DNA of 64,000 nucleotides, taken from assembly GCF_030056705.1 (NCBI RefSeq), contig NZ_JASHIC010000010.1:154719-218718 (forward strand), in the 5' to 3' direction. The translations under genes and the position numbers were made by a program. Positions within the stretch are counted from its first letter, which is position 1, and every line of letters starts with the position of its first letter. The notes below the pieces were generated by a model. That model was not told the DNA's origin and did no database searches. It was given only the letters and a program-made list of their open reading frames with translations. Positions 51,124 through 59,909 of the stretch are shown piece after piece. This DNA is from Flectobacillus longus. GTDB taxonomy: Bacteria; Bacteroidota; Bacteroidia; Cytophagales; Spirosomataceae.

Positions 51124-51654
51124 TTACAATCCTAACGAAATACCCGCAGTCACCCAAGAACCACCCCAACCTACTTCAGCAAAGCCTGATAGATTATTAC
51201 CTAATGGAAAACGAGCACCTGCACGAGGGTTGATAAAGATACCTGTACGCGTACCATACGTAACATTGCCTGTACCTGCATTGTAAGTATAATTGTTACG
51301 ATCGAAGAGTAAACCTGCTCCAACAGCAACGTAAGGGTCCACAGAATTATCTCTCACATTAAGCACATCCCCTAGGTGGTATGCACCTCTAGCACCTACT
51401 CTAAATTGACCATAGCTATAATCTCCCGAATAACCTGACAGAACACCTGCATTATAGTACGTATATCCTACCATTGGACCAATCCCAATATTATCTTCAA
51501 TCGCAAACTCTGCGTTTGCATAAGCTCCTAAATACAATAAACCTACGCCAGCGTTTAAAATTTTGTCACCACGTTTAAATGTTTGAGCTTGTGAAGAAAA
51601 ACTAAGTAATGCTACAACAGCAAAAAGAAGGGCTGAAAATTTAAAATTTTTCAT
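51124..51654 (-). CDS. outer membrane beta-barrel protein
   Basis: 176 residues from the ATG at 51654. A signal peptide (ALLFAVVALLSFSSQAQ) precedes an eight-stranded barrel with alternating aromatic and small residues (ILNAGVGLLYLGAYANAEFA; SGDYSYGQFRVGARGAYHLG). The C-terminal SWVTAGISLGL ends in Leu without the terminal Phe of many barrels. Similar to the outer-membrane beta-barrel domain of the OmpX/porin-like group; pore function unknown. Confidence 0.8.
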   Translation of the reverse strand: MKNFKFSALLFAVVALLSFSSQAQTFKRGDKILNAGVGLLYLGAYANAEFAIEDNIGIGPMVGYTYYNAGVLSGYSGDYSYGQFRVGARGAYHLGDVLNVRDNSVDPYVAVGAGLLFDRNNYTYNAGTGNVTYGTRTGIFINPRAGARFPLGNNLSGFAEVGWGGSWVTAGISLGL

Positions 51655-51870
51655 GATTTTGAAATGTTTAGAATAAAACCTAAATGAATGTTTTATGGGT
51701 TTTAATGAAAATAAAACAACATTTGAAGCCCGCAAGACTTAGTGCGAATATCGGCGATAGATAAGTTTAAAGAGTAAAAACGGTATTCGAACAAAAATCA
51801 TGTCACTAACTTCTGATGCTAATTACTGAATAATTCTTGAAAAAGTGAATGATTTAATGAGTGAATGGTC

Positions 51871-51909
51871 AAAAAAAAGCGGTGTTATCCGCAAAGATAA
51901 CACCGCTTT
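51871..51909 (-). terminator. terminator after the phosphosugar mutase gene
   Basis: AAAGCGGTGTTATC, loop CGCAAA, GATAACACCGCTTT, with the U-run on the minus strand (A-run at 51871-51878). Confidence 0.8.
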
Positions 51910-51931
51910 AGCTATTCAATGATTTATATCA

Positions 51932-53686
51932 TTATTTCAATCCCAAATCTTCTTGAATAGCTGAAACCTTAGCTTTTAAAGCTGCAAGCGTGTCATCAAA
52001 GTCGGCAGGATTAGCTAATGGCGCATTTACCGAAACATAGAATTTGATTTTTGGTTCTGTTCCTGACGGACGTGCCGAAACTTTTGAACCATCTGCTAAA
52101 ATCAACTGAATTACGTTAGATGACTCCATACCTAAGCCTTCAGGAATCGCAGTGATTTCACCTGTTTTGAGGTCTTTCGAAGTTAAGTTTTTGTAATCTA
52201 ATACCGTTACTGGCTCAGAACCAGCTACAGAAGTTGGCAAGTTGGCACGAAGATTTGCCATCATTTGTTGAATTTCTTCAGCACCAGCTTTTCCTTTTTT
52301 AGTCAAAGAAATCAAGCCTTCGTAGTAGAAATTGTTTTCTTGGTACATTTCTGTCAAGAAGTCAAACAATGACTTACCATTATCTTTTGCATAAGCTGTC
52401 AATTCTGCAATCATTGCACAAGAAGCTACAGCATCTTTGTCACGAACGGCATCACCAATCAAATAGCCATAAGATTCTTCGCCACCACCAATAAATTGCT
52501 CTTTGCCTTCCAATTCACGAATTACCGCAGCGATGTATTTAAAGCCAGTTAAGGTATCATAACATTTTACACCTTTGCCAGCACACATTTTTGCAATGAT
52601 TTCAGTTGTTACGATGGTTTTAGCCACAAATTCTTTACCTGTTAGTTTGCCTGCTTTTTCCCAAGCACCCAACAAATAATAGATAATTAAGCTCGCCATT
52701 TGGTTTCCATTCAACAATACCCATTCGCCATGAGGATTTTTTACAGCAGCACCTACACGATCGGCATCTGGGTCAGTAGCAATTACCAAATCAGCATCAA
52801 TATCTTTAGCCAAGTTTACAGCCAAAGTCATTGCTTCTGTTTCTTCTGGGTTTGGATATACTACTGTTGGGAAGTCACCATTTGGCTCAGCTTGTGCTTC
52901 TACTACGTTTACATTTTCAAAGCCTAATAAAGCCAAAGCTTGGGGCACCAAAGTAATACCTGTACCGTGAATAGAAGAATATACAATTTTCAAATCCTTC
53001 TGACGAGCAATTACGTCTGGATTGATGCTATTATGCTGGATTGTCTTTAAGTATTCTTTATCTACTTCTTCACCGATAAAGGTAATAAGCGATTCGTTGC
53101 CGTTGAAATTGATATCATCTACCGAAGTGATGTTATTTACTTCTGTCACGATATTTTTATCGTGAGGGGCAACCACCTGTGAACCATCGTTCCAATAAGC
53201 TTTGTAACCATTGTATTCGCGAGGGTTGTGAGATGCCGTAATTACCAAACCAGCATCGCAACCCAAATGACGTATCGTAAATGATAGTTCAGGAGTAGGA
53301 CGAAGTGCCGAGAAAAGATATACTTTCATCCCATTTGCCGAGAAAATATCAGCACAAATACGAGCAAAGAAAGGAGAGTTGTTACGAGAATCGTGTGCAA
53401 TTGCAACTTTGATTTCTTTGCCTGGAAGACTTTGTTTGAGATAGTTTGAAAAACCCTGTGTAGCAGCTCCTACGGTGTATTTATTCATACGGTTCGAACC
53501 CACACCCATTTCTCCACGCATACCGCCAGTACCAAACTCCAACGATTTATAGAACGAATCTGAAAGTTCTGTTTCTTTGCCTTCGTCTAGCAATTGCTGG
53601 ATTTTAGCCTTAGTTTCTTCATCATAGTTACCAGTTAGCCAAGTATCAATGTTTTTCTTGGTAAGAGCGTCTAAACCTGTCGACAT
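51932..53686 (-). CDS. phosphoglucomutase/phosphomannomutase
   Basis: 584 residues. Four alpha/beta domains: the active-site serine loop TASHNPREYNGYKAYW, the metal-binding DPDADR, the sugar-binding GGEESYGYLIGDAVRD, and the C-terminal phosphate-binding SARPSGTEPKIKFYVSV. It interconverts hexose 1- and 6-phosphates and likely feeds sugar nucleotide or glycogen synthesis. The larger size (584) is typical of the Bacteroidota/Firmicutes mutase branch. A -7 box is at 53785. Confidence 0.93.
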   Translation of the reverse strand: MSTGLDALTKKNIDTWLTGNYDEETKAKIQQLLDEGKETELSDSFYKSLEFGTGGMRGEMGVGSNRMNKYTVGAATQGFSNYLKQSLPGKEIKVAIAHDSRNNSPFFARICADIFSANGMKVYLFSALRPTPELSFTIRHLGCDAGLVITASHNPREYNGYKAYWNDGSQVVAPHDKNIVTEVNNITSVDDINFNGNESLITFIGEEVDKEYLKTIQHNSINPDVIARQKDLKIVYSSIHGTGITLVPQALALLGFENVNVVEAQAEPNGDFPTVVYPNPEETEAMTLAVNLAKDIDADLVIATDPDADRVGAAVKNPHGEWVLLNGNQMASLIIYYLLGAWEKAGKLTGKEFVAKTIVTTEIIAKMCAGKGVKCYDTLTGFKYIAAVIRELEGKEQFIGGGEESYGYLIGDAVRDKDAVASCAMIAELTAYAKDNGKSLFDFLTEMYQENNFYYEGLISLTKKGKAGAEEIQQMMANLRANLPTSVAGSEPVTVLDYKNLTSKDLKTGEITAIPEGLGMESSNVIQLILADGSKVSARPSGTEPKIKFYVSVNAPLANPADFDDTLAALKAKVSAIQEDLGLK

Positions 53687-53784
53687 AGTTTTATCTATTT
53701 GAGAATATTAGAAAAATGAATAATCTGGTTTAAAATTGAGGCCAATAAGATTTTCGAGGTAAAATTTCCAGTTGACATCAAAGC

Positions 53785-53792
53785 AAATATAA
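53785..53792 (-). promoter_or_regulatory. candidate -7 box TATATTTG (minus strand)
   Basis: CAAATATA on the plus strand complements TATATTTG, matching TAnnTTTG. It lies about 99 nt upstream of the phosphosugar mutase start. Confidence 0.4.
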
Positions 53793-53865
53793 AAATTATT
53801 CTGAATAGGAGAAGCCCCATTTAATAATTTCGGTCAAAAACCGTAATATGTCTTTCTTTTGTCCA

Positions 53866-53902
53866 ATAAAAAAACCACTAAGCAACTTAGTGGTTTTGGT
53901 TT
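53866..53902 (-). terminator. terminator after the KAS III gene
   Basis: AAAACCACTAAG, loop CAA, CTTAGTGGTTTT, with the U-run on the minus strand (A-run at 53868-53874). Confidence 0.8.
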
Positions 53903-53947
53903 TTGCATGAATTCTTTAAAAAATTGAAATATTTTTCGATTTTCTGA

Positions 53948-54892
53948 TTAAATCTCAACAAGCATAGCTCCATAAGAGTAACCACCGCCAAATACCGTTA
54001 CGATGATTTTATTGCCTTTTTCGAATCTACCTTTATTTTCGTCCATTGCAATCGCACAACCAGCACAACCTGTATTGCCTAAGTAATGGATATTTGAAAG
54101 CATTTTTTCGTCAGGAACACCCAATGTTCCAGCTACGTTTTTGGTGATACGATAGTTGGCTTGGTGAGGAATCACAAACGAAATATCCTCAACCGTCAAT
54201 CCGTTTTTCTCCATTACTTGTTTACTTACTTTGGGCATATAAGTACAAGCATTGATAAATACATCCTTACCATAAGGCATAATCAAACCACGGTGAAGCG
54301 GCTTAAGTGTTACTCCTTCCGAAGCTTTACCTACATTGGCTGCACCACCTGTAATCAAATCTTTGATTTCCCAGTTTTGCTCTCCCGCTTTTTCTTTGGA
54401 GATAGATAATACCGCTGCGCCATCGCCCCAAAGGTGTCCAGCTTTGGTATCGTCTTCGTTGTTGTAAGCAGTGTTATGCTCCGAAACAACTACGAGAGCC
54501 TTGCTGGCTTTGTTCATAGCAAAATATCCCTGAACTATTTCGATTGCATTGAGTAATGAAGAACAAGCAGAAGAAATCGTTACTACTGGTATTTCAGAAA
54601 TATTTAATGCGTGTTGTAATGCGTGGCCTAGTGTAAATATATTATCGTGTGGAGTGTAGGTAGCACCTACAATTAGGTCAACTTCAGAAATGTCGTAAGG
54701 TAAACTTTCAGTAATCTTTTTGGCTGCCTCCAATGCCATTGTATGCGTATTCTCCTCAGATGATGCTTTGCGACGCTCACGAATTCCAGTACGCTCAACA
54801 ATCCATTCGTCGGTCAATCCATTGAGTTCTTGAAAATAGGCATTCGTAACAACTTGTTCGGGCAGGTAACTTGCAATTGCGTTAATGAACAT
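53948..54892 (-). CDS. beta-ketoacyl-ACP synthase III family protein
   Basis: 314 residues, thiolase fold. Catalytic Cys110 in TISSACSSLLNAI, His243 in IPHQANYRI and Asn273 in YLGNTGCAG form the FabH triad. Glycine-rich VFGGGYSYGAMLVEI is at the C-terminus. It starts fatty-acid or polyketide chain building by condensing an acyl-CoA with malonyl-ACP. ERTGIRERR near residues 33-41 is typical. No other fatty-acid genes surround it, so a role outside the main fatty-acid pathway is possible. The start is the first ATG. Confidence 0.93.
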   Translation of the reverse strand: MFINAIASYLPEQVVTNAYFQELNGLTDEWIVERTGIRERRKASSEENTHTMALEAAKKITESLPYDISEVDLIVGATYTPHDNIFTLGHALQHALNISEIPVVTISSACSSLLNAIEIVQGYFAMNKASKALVVVSEHNTAYNNEDDTKAGHLWGDGAAVLSISKEKAGEQNWEIKDLITGGAANVGKASEGVTLKPLHRGLIMPYGKDVFINACTYMPKVSKQVMEKNGLTVEDISFVIPHQANYRITKNVAGTLGVPDEKMLSNIHYLGNTGCAGCAIAMDENKGRFEKGNKIIVTVFGGGYSYGAMLVEI

Positions 54893-55126
54893 TACGTGTT
54901 AGTTTAAGATATTAATTTATGAATACAGTCCAGCTTCGTTGCAAGGTTAATGCTAACTTTTGGCTTTGCTAGATAGGGGAAGGTTTACATATTGGTACAA
55001 ACATCAAAGATTCTCAATCGCTGGATGCCTTATTTAATCATCTATTTTGCACTGATACTCACACATTTCCATTACCTAGTAAATATTATGTGACTAGCTG
55101 ATTATCAAGGCTTATCACTAATACAA

Positions 55127-55134
55127 TACCTTTG
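55127..55134 (+). promoter_or_regulatory. candidate -7 box TACCTTTG
   Basis: Exact TAnnTTTG match, about 190 nt before the 39-codon ORF and 430 nt before the first glycosyltransferase gene. Confidence 0.35.
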
Positions 55135-55324
55135 AACTACAGATGGTTGGGAATTTTAGTTCAATTCGTTGTTGCAAAAAGCAAAAACTATGAATTGAAT
55201 TTTTATACAAAGGAAATTAATGTTTTAGCATAGTACAAGAAATTATTGGATAAATATAATTTATACTTCTTTAAATCCAATAATTTTTTGTATTATTTTG
55301 ATGTTTTTTGGATAATACTTATAA

Positions 55325-55444
55325 ATGTCAGAAAAAAAAGGTAATATCATTCCGTTTGTTACGGATTGTCATTGTACGCAATCAAAAATAGTCTCCAAAA
55401 CCATGATATTTAGGTGCTTTTTAGAGAAATATCAGGATAGCTAA
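55325..55444 (+). CDS. candidate 39-residue ORF
   Basis: MSEKKGNIIPFVTDCHCTQS and a second half that ends KYQDS. It is soluble and has three cysteines. There is no recognised family and no strong start signal, so it may be chance. It lies 119 nt before the glycosyltransferase. Confidence 0.2.
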   Translation: MSEKKGNIIPFVTDCHCTQSKIVSKTMIFRCFLEKYQDS

Positions 55445-55563
55445 GGCTTTTACACAAACTCGAAGGATATTTGCAAATAGTTTCATTTTTAAAGGAAAAA
55501 AGTAACGAGACAACTCATTGAGTCTTGTCATTATTCTTTTAAAACAAAAAGAAGTAAACGTTC

Positions 55564-56826
55564 GTGAGGGTAACAATTTTTAGCACATTTGATACTTTTG
55601 GAGGAGCCTCTATTGCAGCTTCTCGCTTACATCAGGCGCTCGGGCGCCATGGTGTGCAGTCGTGCATGCTGGTTCAAGACCGAAAAGGAAAAGCGCCAGA
55701 GGTGTATTCTGTTGCTCATAATTGGTTACAACAAAAAATCGCCTTGGCTCGATTTGCAGCCGATCGTTATCAGTTTGCTTTTTATGAAAATTCAAAAAAG
55801 GTTCGCTTTGTTTTTTCGCAAGCTCAAATAGGAATAGATGTCACCTCCGAACCAGTTGTTAGGGATGCAGAAGTTTTTCATTTACATTGGGTAAATTTTG
55901 GTTTTCTATCTGTAAAATCTTTAACTCAATTGTCCAAACTAAATCGCCCATTCGTATGGACCTTGCATGATATGTGGGCATTCACAGGTGGATGTCATTA
56001 TAGCGGTACTTGCGAAAGTTATCAACAAGTCTGTGGAAATTGTGAACACTTTTTGAAAAAGCCATCAGCTGATGACCTATCCCATCAAGTTTGGCTTCAA
56101 AAAAAGGCATTATTTGAACAAATGGATTTAACCCTTGTGGCTTGTAGTGAATGGCTGGCTGAAAAAGCCCGTCAAAGTAGTTTATTGCAAGGCAAAAAAG
56201 TCATTTCGATTCCTAATCCTGTAGATACAAAGCTTTTTTATCCGCGAAACAAGACAGAAGCTCGCCAACAGCTTAATTTGGCACAGAATAAGCAATATAT
56301 CTTGTTTGCTGCCATGAAAATTAGTGATACACGCAAAGGCTTTCAATACTTTGAAAAGGCGATTCAGCATTTAATAACACAAAATCCCTCATTAAAAGAT
56401 AGTGTAGAATTATTGGTGATGGGACAAGCCCAAGAAGCAGATTTTGTAAATATTCCCTGCAAAGTAAATGTTTTAGGTCGTCTCTTTGATCTTTCGAAAA
56501 TAGCGACTACCTATTCCGCTGCGGATGTTTTTGTGATTCCGTCTTTGGAAGAAAATCTTCCGAACACCATCATGGAAGCTATGGCTTGTGGAACACCAGT
56601 GGTAGGGTTTGAAACAGGGGGTATTCCTGAAATGATAGAACACCTTCAAACGGGATATGTGGCAAAAGCTCCTTCTGCTGAAGATTTAGCCAATGGAATA
56701 GTGCATATTTTACAACATCCCAACTATGAGGATTTATGTAAACAGGCTCGCTCCAAAGTAGAATCCGAGTACGCAGAGGCTGTCGTAGCTAAGCGTTACG
56801 AAACACTTTATCAATCTCTTCTTTAA
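55564..56826 (+). CDS. GT4-type glycosyltransferase
   Basis: 420 residues. Two Rossmann-like domains of the GT-B fold: N-terminal FSTFDTFGGASIAASRLHQA, C-terminal nucleotide-sugar site with EENLPNTIMEAMACGTPVVG and FETGGIPEM, the E-x7-E type motif of GT4. It transfers a sugar, probably from a nucleotide donor, in cell-surface polysaccharide or lipid assembly. The start is GTG; no ATG fits, and the N-terminal VTIFSTFDTFGGAS strand requires this start. It precedes a GT2 gene by 15 nt. Confidence 0.88.
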   Translation: MRVTIFSTFDTFGGASIAASRLHQALGRHGVQSCMLVQDRKGKAPEVYSVAHNWLQQKIALARFAADRYQFAFYENSKKVRFVFSQAQIGIDVTSEPVVRDAEVFHLHWVNFGFLSVKSLTQLSKLNRPFVWTLHDMWAFTGGCHYSGTCESYQQVCGNCEHFLKKPSADDLSHQVWLQKKALFEQMDLTLVACSEWLAEKARQSSLLQGKKVISIPNPVDTKLFYPRNKTEARQQLNLAQNKQYILFAAMKISDTRKGFQYFEKAIQHLITQNPSLKDSVELLVMGQAQEADFVNIPCKVNVLGRLFDLSKIATTYSAADVFVIPSLEENLPNTIMEAMACGTPVVGFETGGIPEMIEHLQTGYVAKAPSAEDLANGIVHILQHPNYEDLCKQARSKVESEYAEAVVAKRYETLYQSLL

Positions 56827-56841
56827 ATACGTTTTTTGATT

Positions 56842-57600
56842 GTGAGAAAAATATCAATAATAACCATTACTTACAATGCTGAGGCATTTTTGGAACGAAC
56901 TATCAAAAGTATTTTGGCGCAAACCCGCCAAGATTTTGAATATATTATCATTGATGGGAAGTCAAAAGATAGTACGCTTACCATAGCGGAAAAGTATCGT
57001 GCCCGAGTTGACTTGCTAGTTTCAGAGCCCGATAAAGGCTTATACGATGCCATGAATAAAGGACAACGTTTGGCAACCGGTGATTTTGTATGGTTTGTCA
57101 ATGCTGGTGATGAGATAAATGACCCAACTGTCATTGAAAGAATATATCAACAGATTACGCCAGAAACTGATGTGCTATATGGTGATACCTATTTTGTGAA
57201 TAATGAGGGCGAAATTCAAGGATTGCGCTCGGTGATAACTCCGCATAGGTTGCCTAAAAACCTCCAATGGCGAGATATGAATTTGGGAATGCTAGTGTGT
57301 CATCAATCATTTATTGCTAGCAAAAGAGTAGCGCCTGTGTACTGGCAAGAAAACTTGAGTGCTGATGTAGATTGGGAAATTACTTGTCTTAAAAAAGCCC
57401 AACAAGTGGTTTATTTGGATTTTGTTGTAGCAAAATATCTAACGGGTGGTATTTCGAATAAACAGCTCAAACGCTCACTAATTGACCGTTATAAAGTATT
57501 ACAAAGGCATTTTGGTGTGTTTGGAGCCATTTGGGCGCATATTTTAATTCTTTTTAGAGGTATCAAACTGATTATTACCAAGGGTGGGAAGTATTGGTAG
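56842..57600 (+). CDS. GT2-type glycosyltransferase
   Basis: 252 residues from the GTG at 56842 (TTG at 56836 is possible). GT-A fold: ISIITITYNAEAFLERTIKS, FEYIIIDGKSKDSTLTIAEK, then GDFVWFVNAGDEIND with the DxD-like metal site. A hydrophobic helix near the C-terminus (GAIWAHILILFRGIKLIITK) may anchor it. It probably works with the GT4 enzyme ahead. Both genes start with non-ATG codons. Confidence 0.85.
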   Translation: MRKISIITITYNAEAFLERTIKSILAQTRQDFEYIIIDGKSKDSTLTIAEKYRARVDLLVSEPDKGLYDAMNKGQRLATGDFVWFVNAGDEINDPTVIERIYQQITPETDVLYGDTYFVNNEGEIQGLRSVITPHRLPKNLQWRDMNLGMLVCHQSFIASKRVAPVYWQENLSADVDWEITCLKKAQQVVYLDFVVAKYLTGGISNKQLKRSLIDRYKVLQRHFGVFGAIWAHILILFRGIKLIITKGGKYW

Positions 57601-58009
57601 GATATACCAACATAGCTCTGGCTTCTAAAGACATTACTTCTTCTTTTTGATAAAATAACAAAGCCCTATTACGATCGGCTCGCGGACTTTCGAGAAATGC
57701 GTTGCAGGTATCTAATAGGACTTTTTTACGTCCATACTCATTGAGAAAGGCATCAATTGTTTTAAGCCAAAACCAAGTAAGTGTTTCGTGATATCCTCGT
57801 TCAAAACCCACAGGTCCACCAACAGAGCTGTTGAACAGAATAATTCGCTGGCGCACCAATAACATAGCTTGCGTAAGCGTATATTGTCGCAAATACCAAA
57901 CGCCCATCGCCAAATGTGCCTCATGTGTCCAAGCCTCCGCAGGCAAACAGCAAGTGTTGAATTTTTCGATTAATGTTTCGATTTCTTGGTCGGATTGAAA
58001 AAGTTGCAT
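57575..58009 (-). CDS. conserved-looking hypothetical protein
   Basis: 144 residues, soluble, no signal. It contains WTHEAHLAMGVWYLRQYTLT and VGFERGYHETLTWFWLKTID, whose conserved-looking His, Tyr and Trp residues suggest an active or binding site in a helical fold. I do not recognise the family name. It overlaps the 3' end of the GT2 gene by 26 nt in convergent orientation. Confidence 0.6.
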   Translation of the reverse strand: MQLFQSDQEIETLIEKFNTCCLPAEAWTHEAHLAMGVWYLRQYTLTQAMLLVRQRIILFNSSVGGPVGFERGYHETLTWFWLKTIDAFLNEYGRKKVLLDTCNAFLESPRADRNRALLFYQKEEVMSLEARAMLVYPTNTSHPW

Positions 58010-58260
58010 ACACTTATAGTTTAATTGTTGAATTGTTAATAAAAATTATATTTTATTAATTATTTTACAATAAAAATATAAAAAACTTGACAATTCTTCA
58101 TTAAAAGTAAACTAATTTTCCTTAATCAAATATTTGATTTTTGTTTTCTACTCTTTCGATTTCTTCAAAATTTGCATAGAAAGGCTTTCGATAATCTATA
58201 ATCCAAGAAGCATGGATATGAAAGGACGTATATTCTCTAAAACGATTATGTAGGTGTAGT
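58010..58260. other. AT-rich intergenic stretch
   Basis: A/T runs without an ORF or recognised signal, upstream of the minus-strand gene at 57575-58009. Confidence 0.3.
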
Positions 58261-58294
58261 AAATAAAAATAGCAGGCGAATTCATTCGCCTGCT
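58261..58294 (-). terminator. terminator after the TIM-barrel isomerase gene
   Basis: AGCAGGCGAA, loop TTCA, TTCGCCTGCT, with an A-rich stretch at 58261-58270 giving the U-run in the minus-strand RNA. Confidence 0.75.
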
Positions 58295-58311
58295 AAATAT
58301 GAGGAATCAAA

Positions 58312-59364
58312 TTAAATTCCCAAAATTTTCTTATTCAATTCGATATCAGCACCGCCGCCTGCAAAGTCATCAAATACTTTTGACGTTGCTTGGATAATGT
58401 GTGAATCAATGAATGGGGCTCCTTCTGTTGCACCTTGAACTGGATCTTTGATAGCACATTCCCATTCCAATACAGCCCAACCATCGTAGCCATATTGTGT
58501 TAATTTAGAGAATACCGAACCAAAGTCTACCTGTCCATCGCCCAACGAACGGAAACGACCAGCACGATTTACCCATGATTGATAACCACCATATACACCT
58601 TGCTTACCTGTTGGGTTAAACTCAGCATCTTTTACGTGGAACATTTTGATACGCTCATGGTAGAAATCGATGTATTGTAAGTAGTCAAGACATTGCAACA
58701 CAAAGTGAGATGGGTCATAAAGCAAGTTAGCACGTTTGTGACCTCCTACTTTTTCTAAAAACATTTCGAATGTAACGCCATCATGCAAATCTTCACCAGG
58801 GTGAATTTCGTAGCAAAGGTCAACACCAGCTTCGTCGAAAGCATTCAAGATTGGCAACCAACGGTTAGCCAATTCGGTAAAGCCTTGTTCTACCAAACCA
58901 GCAGGACGTTGTGGCCAAGGATATACTGTATGCCACATCAAAGCACCTGAGAATGTAGCGTGAGCGTTCAAACCTAGGTTTTGAGAAGCTTTTGCTGCCC
59001 ATTTCAACTGCTGCACAGCCCATTCGGTACGAGCTTTTGGGTTACCTTTTACTGAATCTGGTGCAAAACCATCAAACATTACGTCGTAAGCAGGATTTAC
59101 TGCCACCAACTGACCTTGTAAATGCGTTGACAATTCAGTGATTTGGACACCTTTATCAGCCAATTTACCTTTCAATTCGTCGCAATATGTTTTTGACTCC
59201 GCGGCTAATTGCAAGTCAATCGCACGAGCATCCCAAGTAGGGATTTGAACACCTTTGTAGCCCAAATCAGCTACCCACGAAGTAATAGAATCAAGTGAGT
59301 TGAACGGCTCAGCATTATCTAAAAATTGTGCTAAAAATATAGCAGGCCCTTTGATTGTTTTCAT
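58312..59364 (-). CDS. sugar phosphate isomerase/epimerase-like TIM-barrel protein
   Basis: 350 residues from the ATG at 59364. The xylose-isomerase-like TIM barrel is indicated by LCYEIHPGEDLHDGVTFEMF, NLLYDPSHFVLQCLDYLQYI, RIKMFHVKDAEF and GWAVLEWECAIKDP, which give the metal ligands Glu, Asp, His and Glu. Such enzymes epimerise or isomerise keto sugars. The gene sits with two Gfo/Idh/MocA dehydrogenases, as in known sugar-oxidation clusters. The longer frame begins inside the CACTCAATCA repeat and is rejected. Confidence 0.85.
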   Translation of the reverse strand: MKTIKGPAIFLAQFLDNAEPFNSLDSITSWVADLGYKGVQIPTWDARAIDLQLAAESKTYCDELKGKLADKGVQITELSTHLQGQLVAVNPAYDVMFDGFAPDSVKGNPKARTEWAVQQLKWAAKASQNLGLNAHATFSGALMWHTVYPWPQRPAGLVEQGFTELANRWLPILNAFDEAGVDLCYEIHPGEDLHDGVTFEMFLEKVGGHKRANLLYDPSHFVLQCLDYLQYIDFYHERIKMFHVKDAEFNPTGKQGVYGGYQSWVNRAGRFRSLGDGQVDFGSVFSKLTQYGYDGWAVLEWECAIKDPVQGATEGAPFIDSHIIQATSKVFDDFAGGGADIELNKKILGI

Positions 59365-59371
59365 GTTGTTA

Positions 59372-59908
59372 TTGAGTGATTGAGCGAGTTGTGAATGAGT
59401 GATTTTATCCACTAATCACAAATCATGGAATCTTTGTATCGTATTTTATCAATTACTTTTATTTTCGCTTGCCGTTTTTCTAGCTTTAGCGAGAATTTTC
59501 AAGATTTCATACCCTTCAATTATGAGACTTTTAACTTTAGATTCTTCATAAAATTTGGCATCCAAAGAATACTCTAGCCAAAAAATACTTTCATCAAGCT
59601 CTTCTATAACAATACTAAGTTTTGCATAAAATTCATTCCTACTTCTTGCCCTTCGTACAGCTCTGTAATTGGCTACTGATGAAGTAGAAGAACGAGCTAA
59701 TTGCTTGGCAATGTTTTTAGCAGAAATAGTTTTTAAGAAAAGATTATCACATAAAGGCATACAGCGAAGACTAAATGCTTTGATGCGAACAAAAATCATT
59801 TCAGCAAACTCTTCTTTGGGAAGATAATGTTTGTCCATAAATTGAGGGTGTAAAACAAGATTGGTGATTTAGCTAATCACTAAATCACCAATCACTCATT
59901 CACTAAAT
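59372..59908. repeat. inverted CACTCATTCACT arms around the four-helix-bundle gene
   Basis: Left arm region 59372-59415 contains GAGTGATTGAGCGAGTTGTG and AATGAGTGATT. Right arm region 59866-59908 contains AATCACTAAATCACCAATCA and CTCATTCACT. The two share GTGAATGAGTGATT in inverted orientation and enclose the gene at 59449-59838. The arrangement looks like a small element that carries that gene (inference). Confidence 0.5.
59449..59838 (-). CDS. four-helix-bundle protein (23S rRNA intervening-sequence type)
   Basis: 129 residues, all helical. ARSSTSSVANYRAVRRARSR, then EFYAKLSIVIEELDESIFWL, is the S23/four-helix-bundle family signature. Members were first seen in 23S rRNA intervening sequences and relatives occur as accessory factors of diversity-generating retroelements. 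No rRNA or reverse transcriptase is nearby. The gene splits a sugar-metabolism cluster and is flanked by inverted copies of the CACTCATTCACT-type repeat. Confidence 0.85.
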   Translation of the reverse strand: MDKHYLPKEEFAEMIFVRIKAFSLRCMPLCDNLFLKTISAKNIAKQLARSSTSSVANYRAVRRARSRNEFYAKLSIVIEELDESIFWLEYSLDAKFYEESKVKSLIIEGYEILKILAKARKTASENKSN

Positions 59909-59909
59909 A

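Larger units (their letters stand above)
54893..55563. other. AT-rich gap before the glycosyltransferase genes
   Basis: 670 nt with a TAnnTTTG box at 55127, a 39-codon ORF at 55325 and no other gene I can support. Confidence 0.35.

Noticed and set aside
59372..59908. diversity-generating retroelement around the four-helix-bundle gene
   Set aside because: No reverse transcriptase, template repeat or variable region was found in the window.
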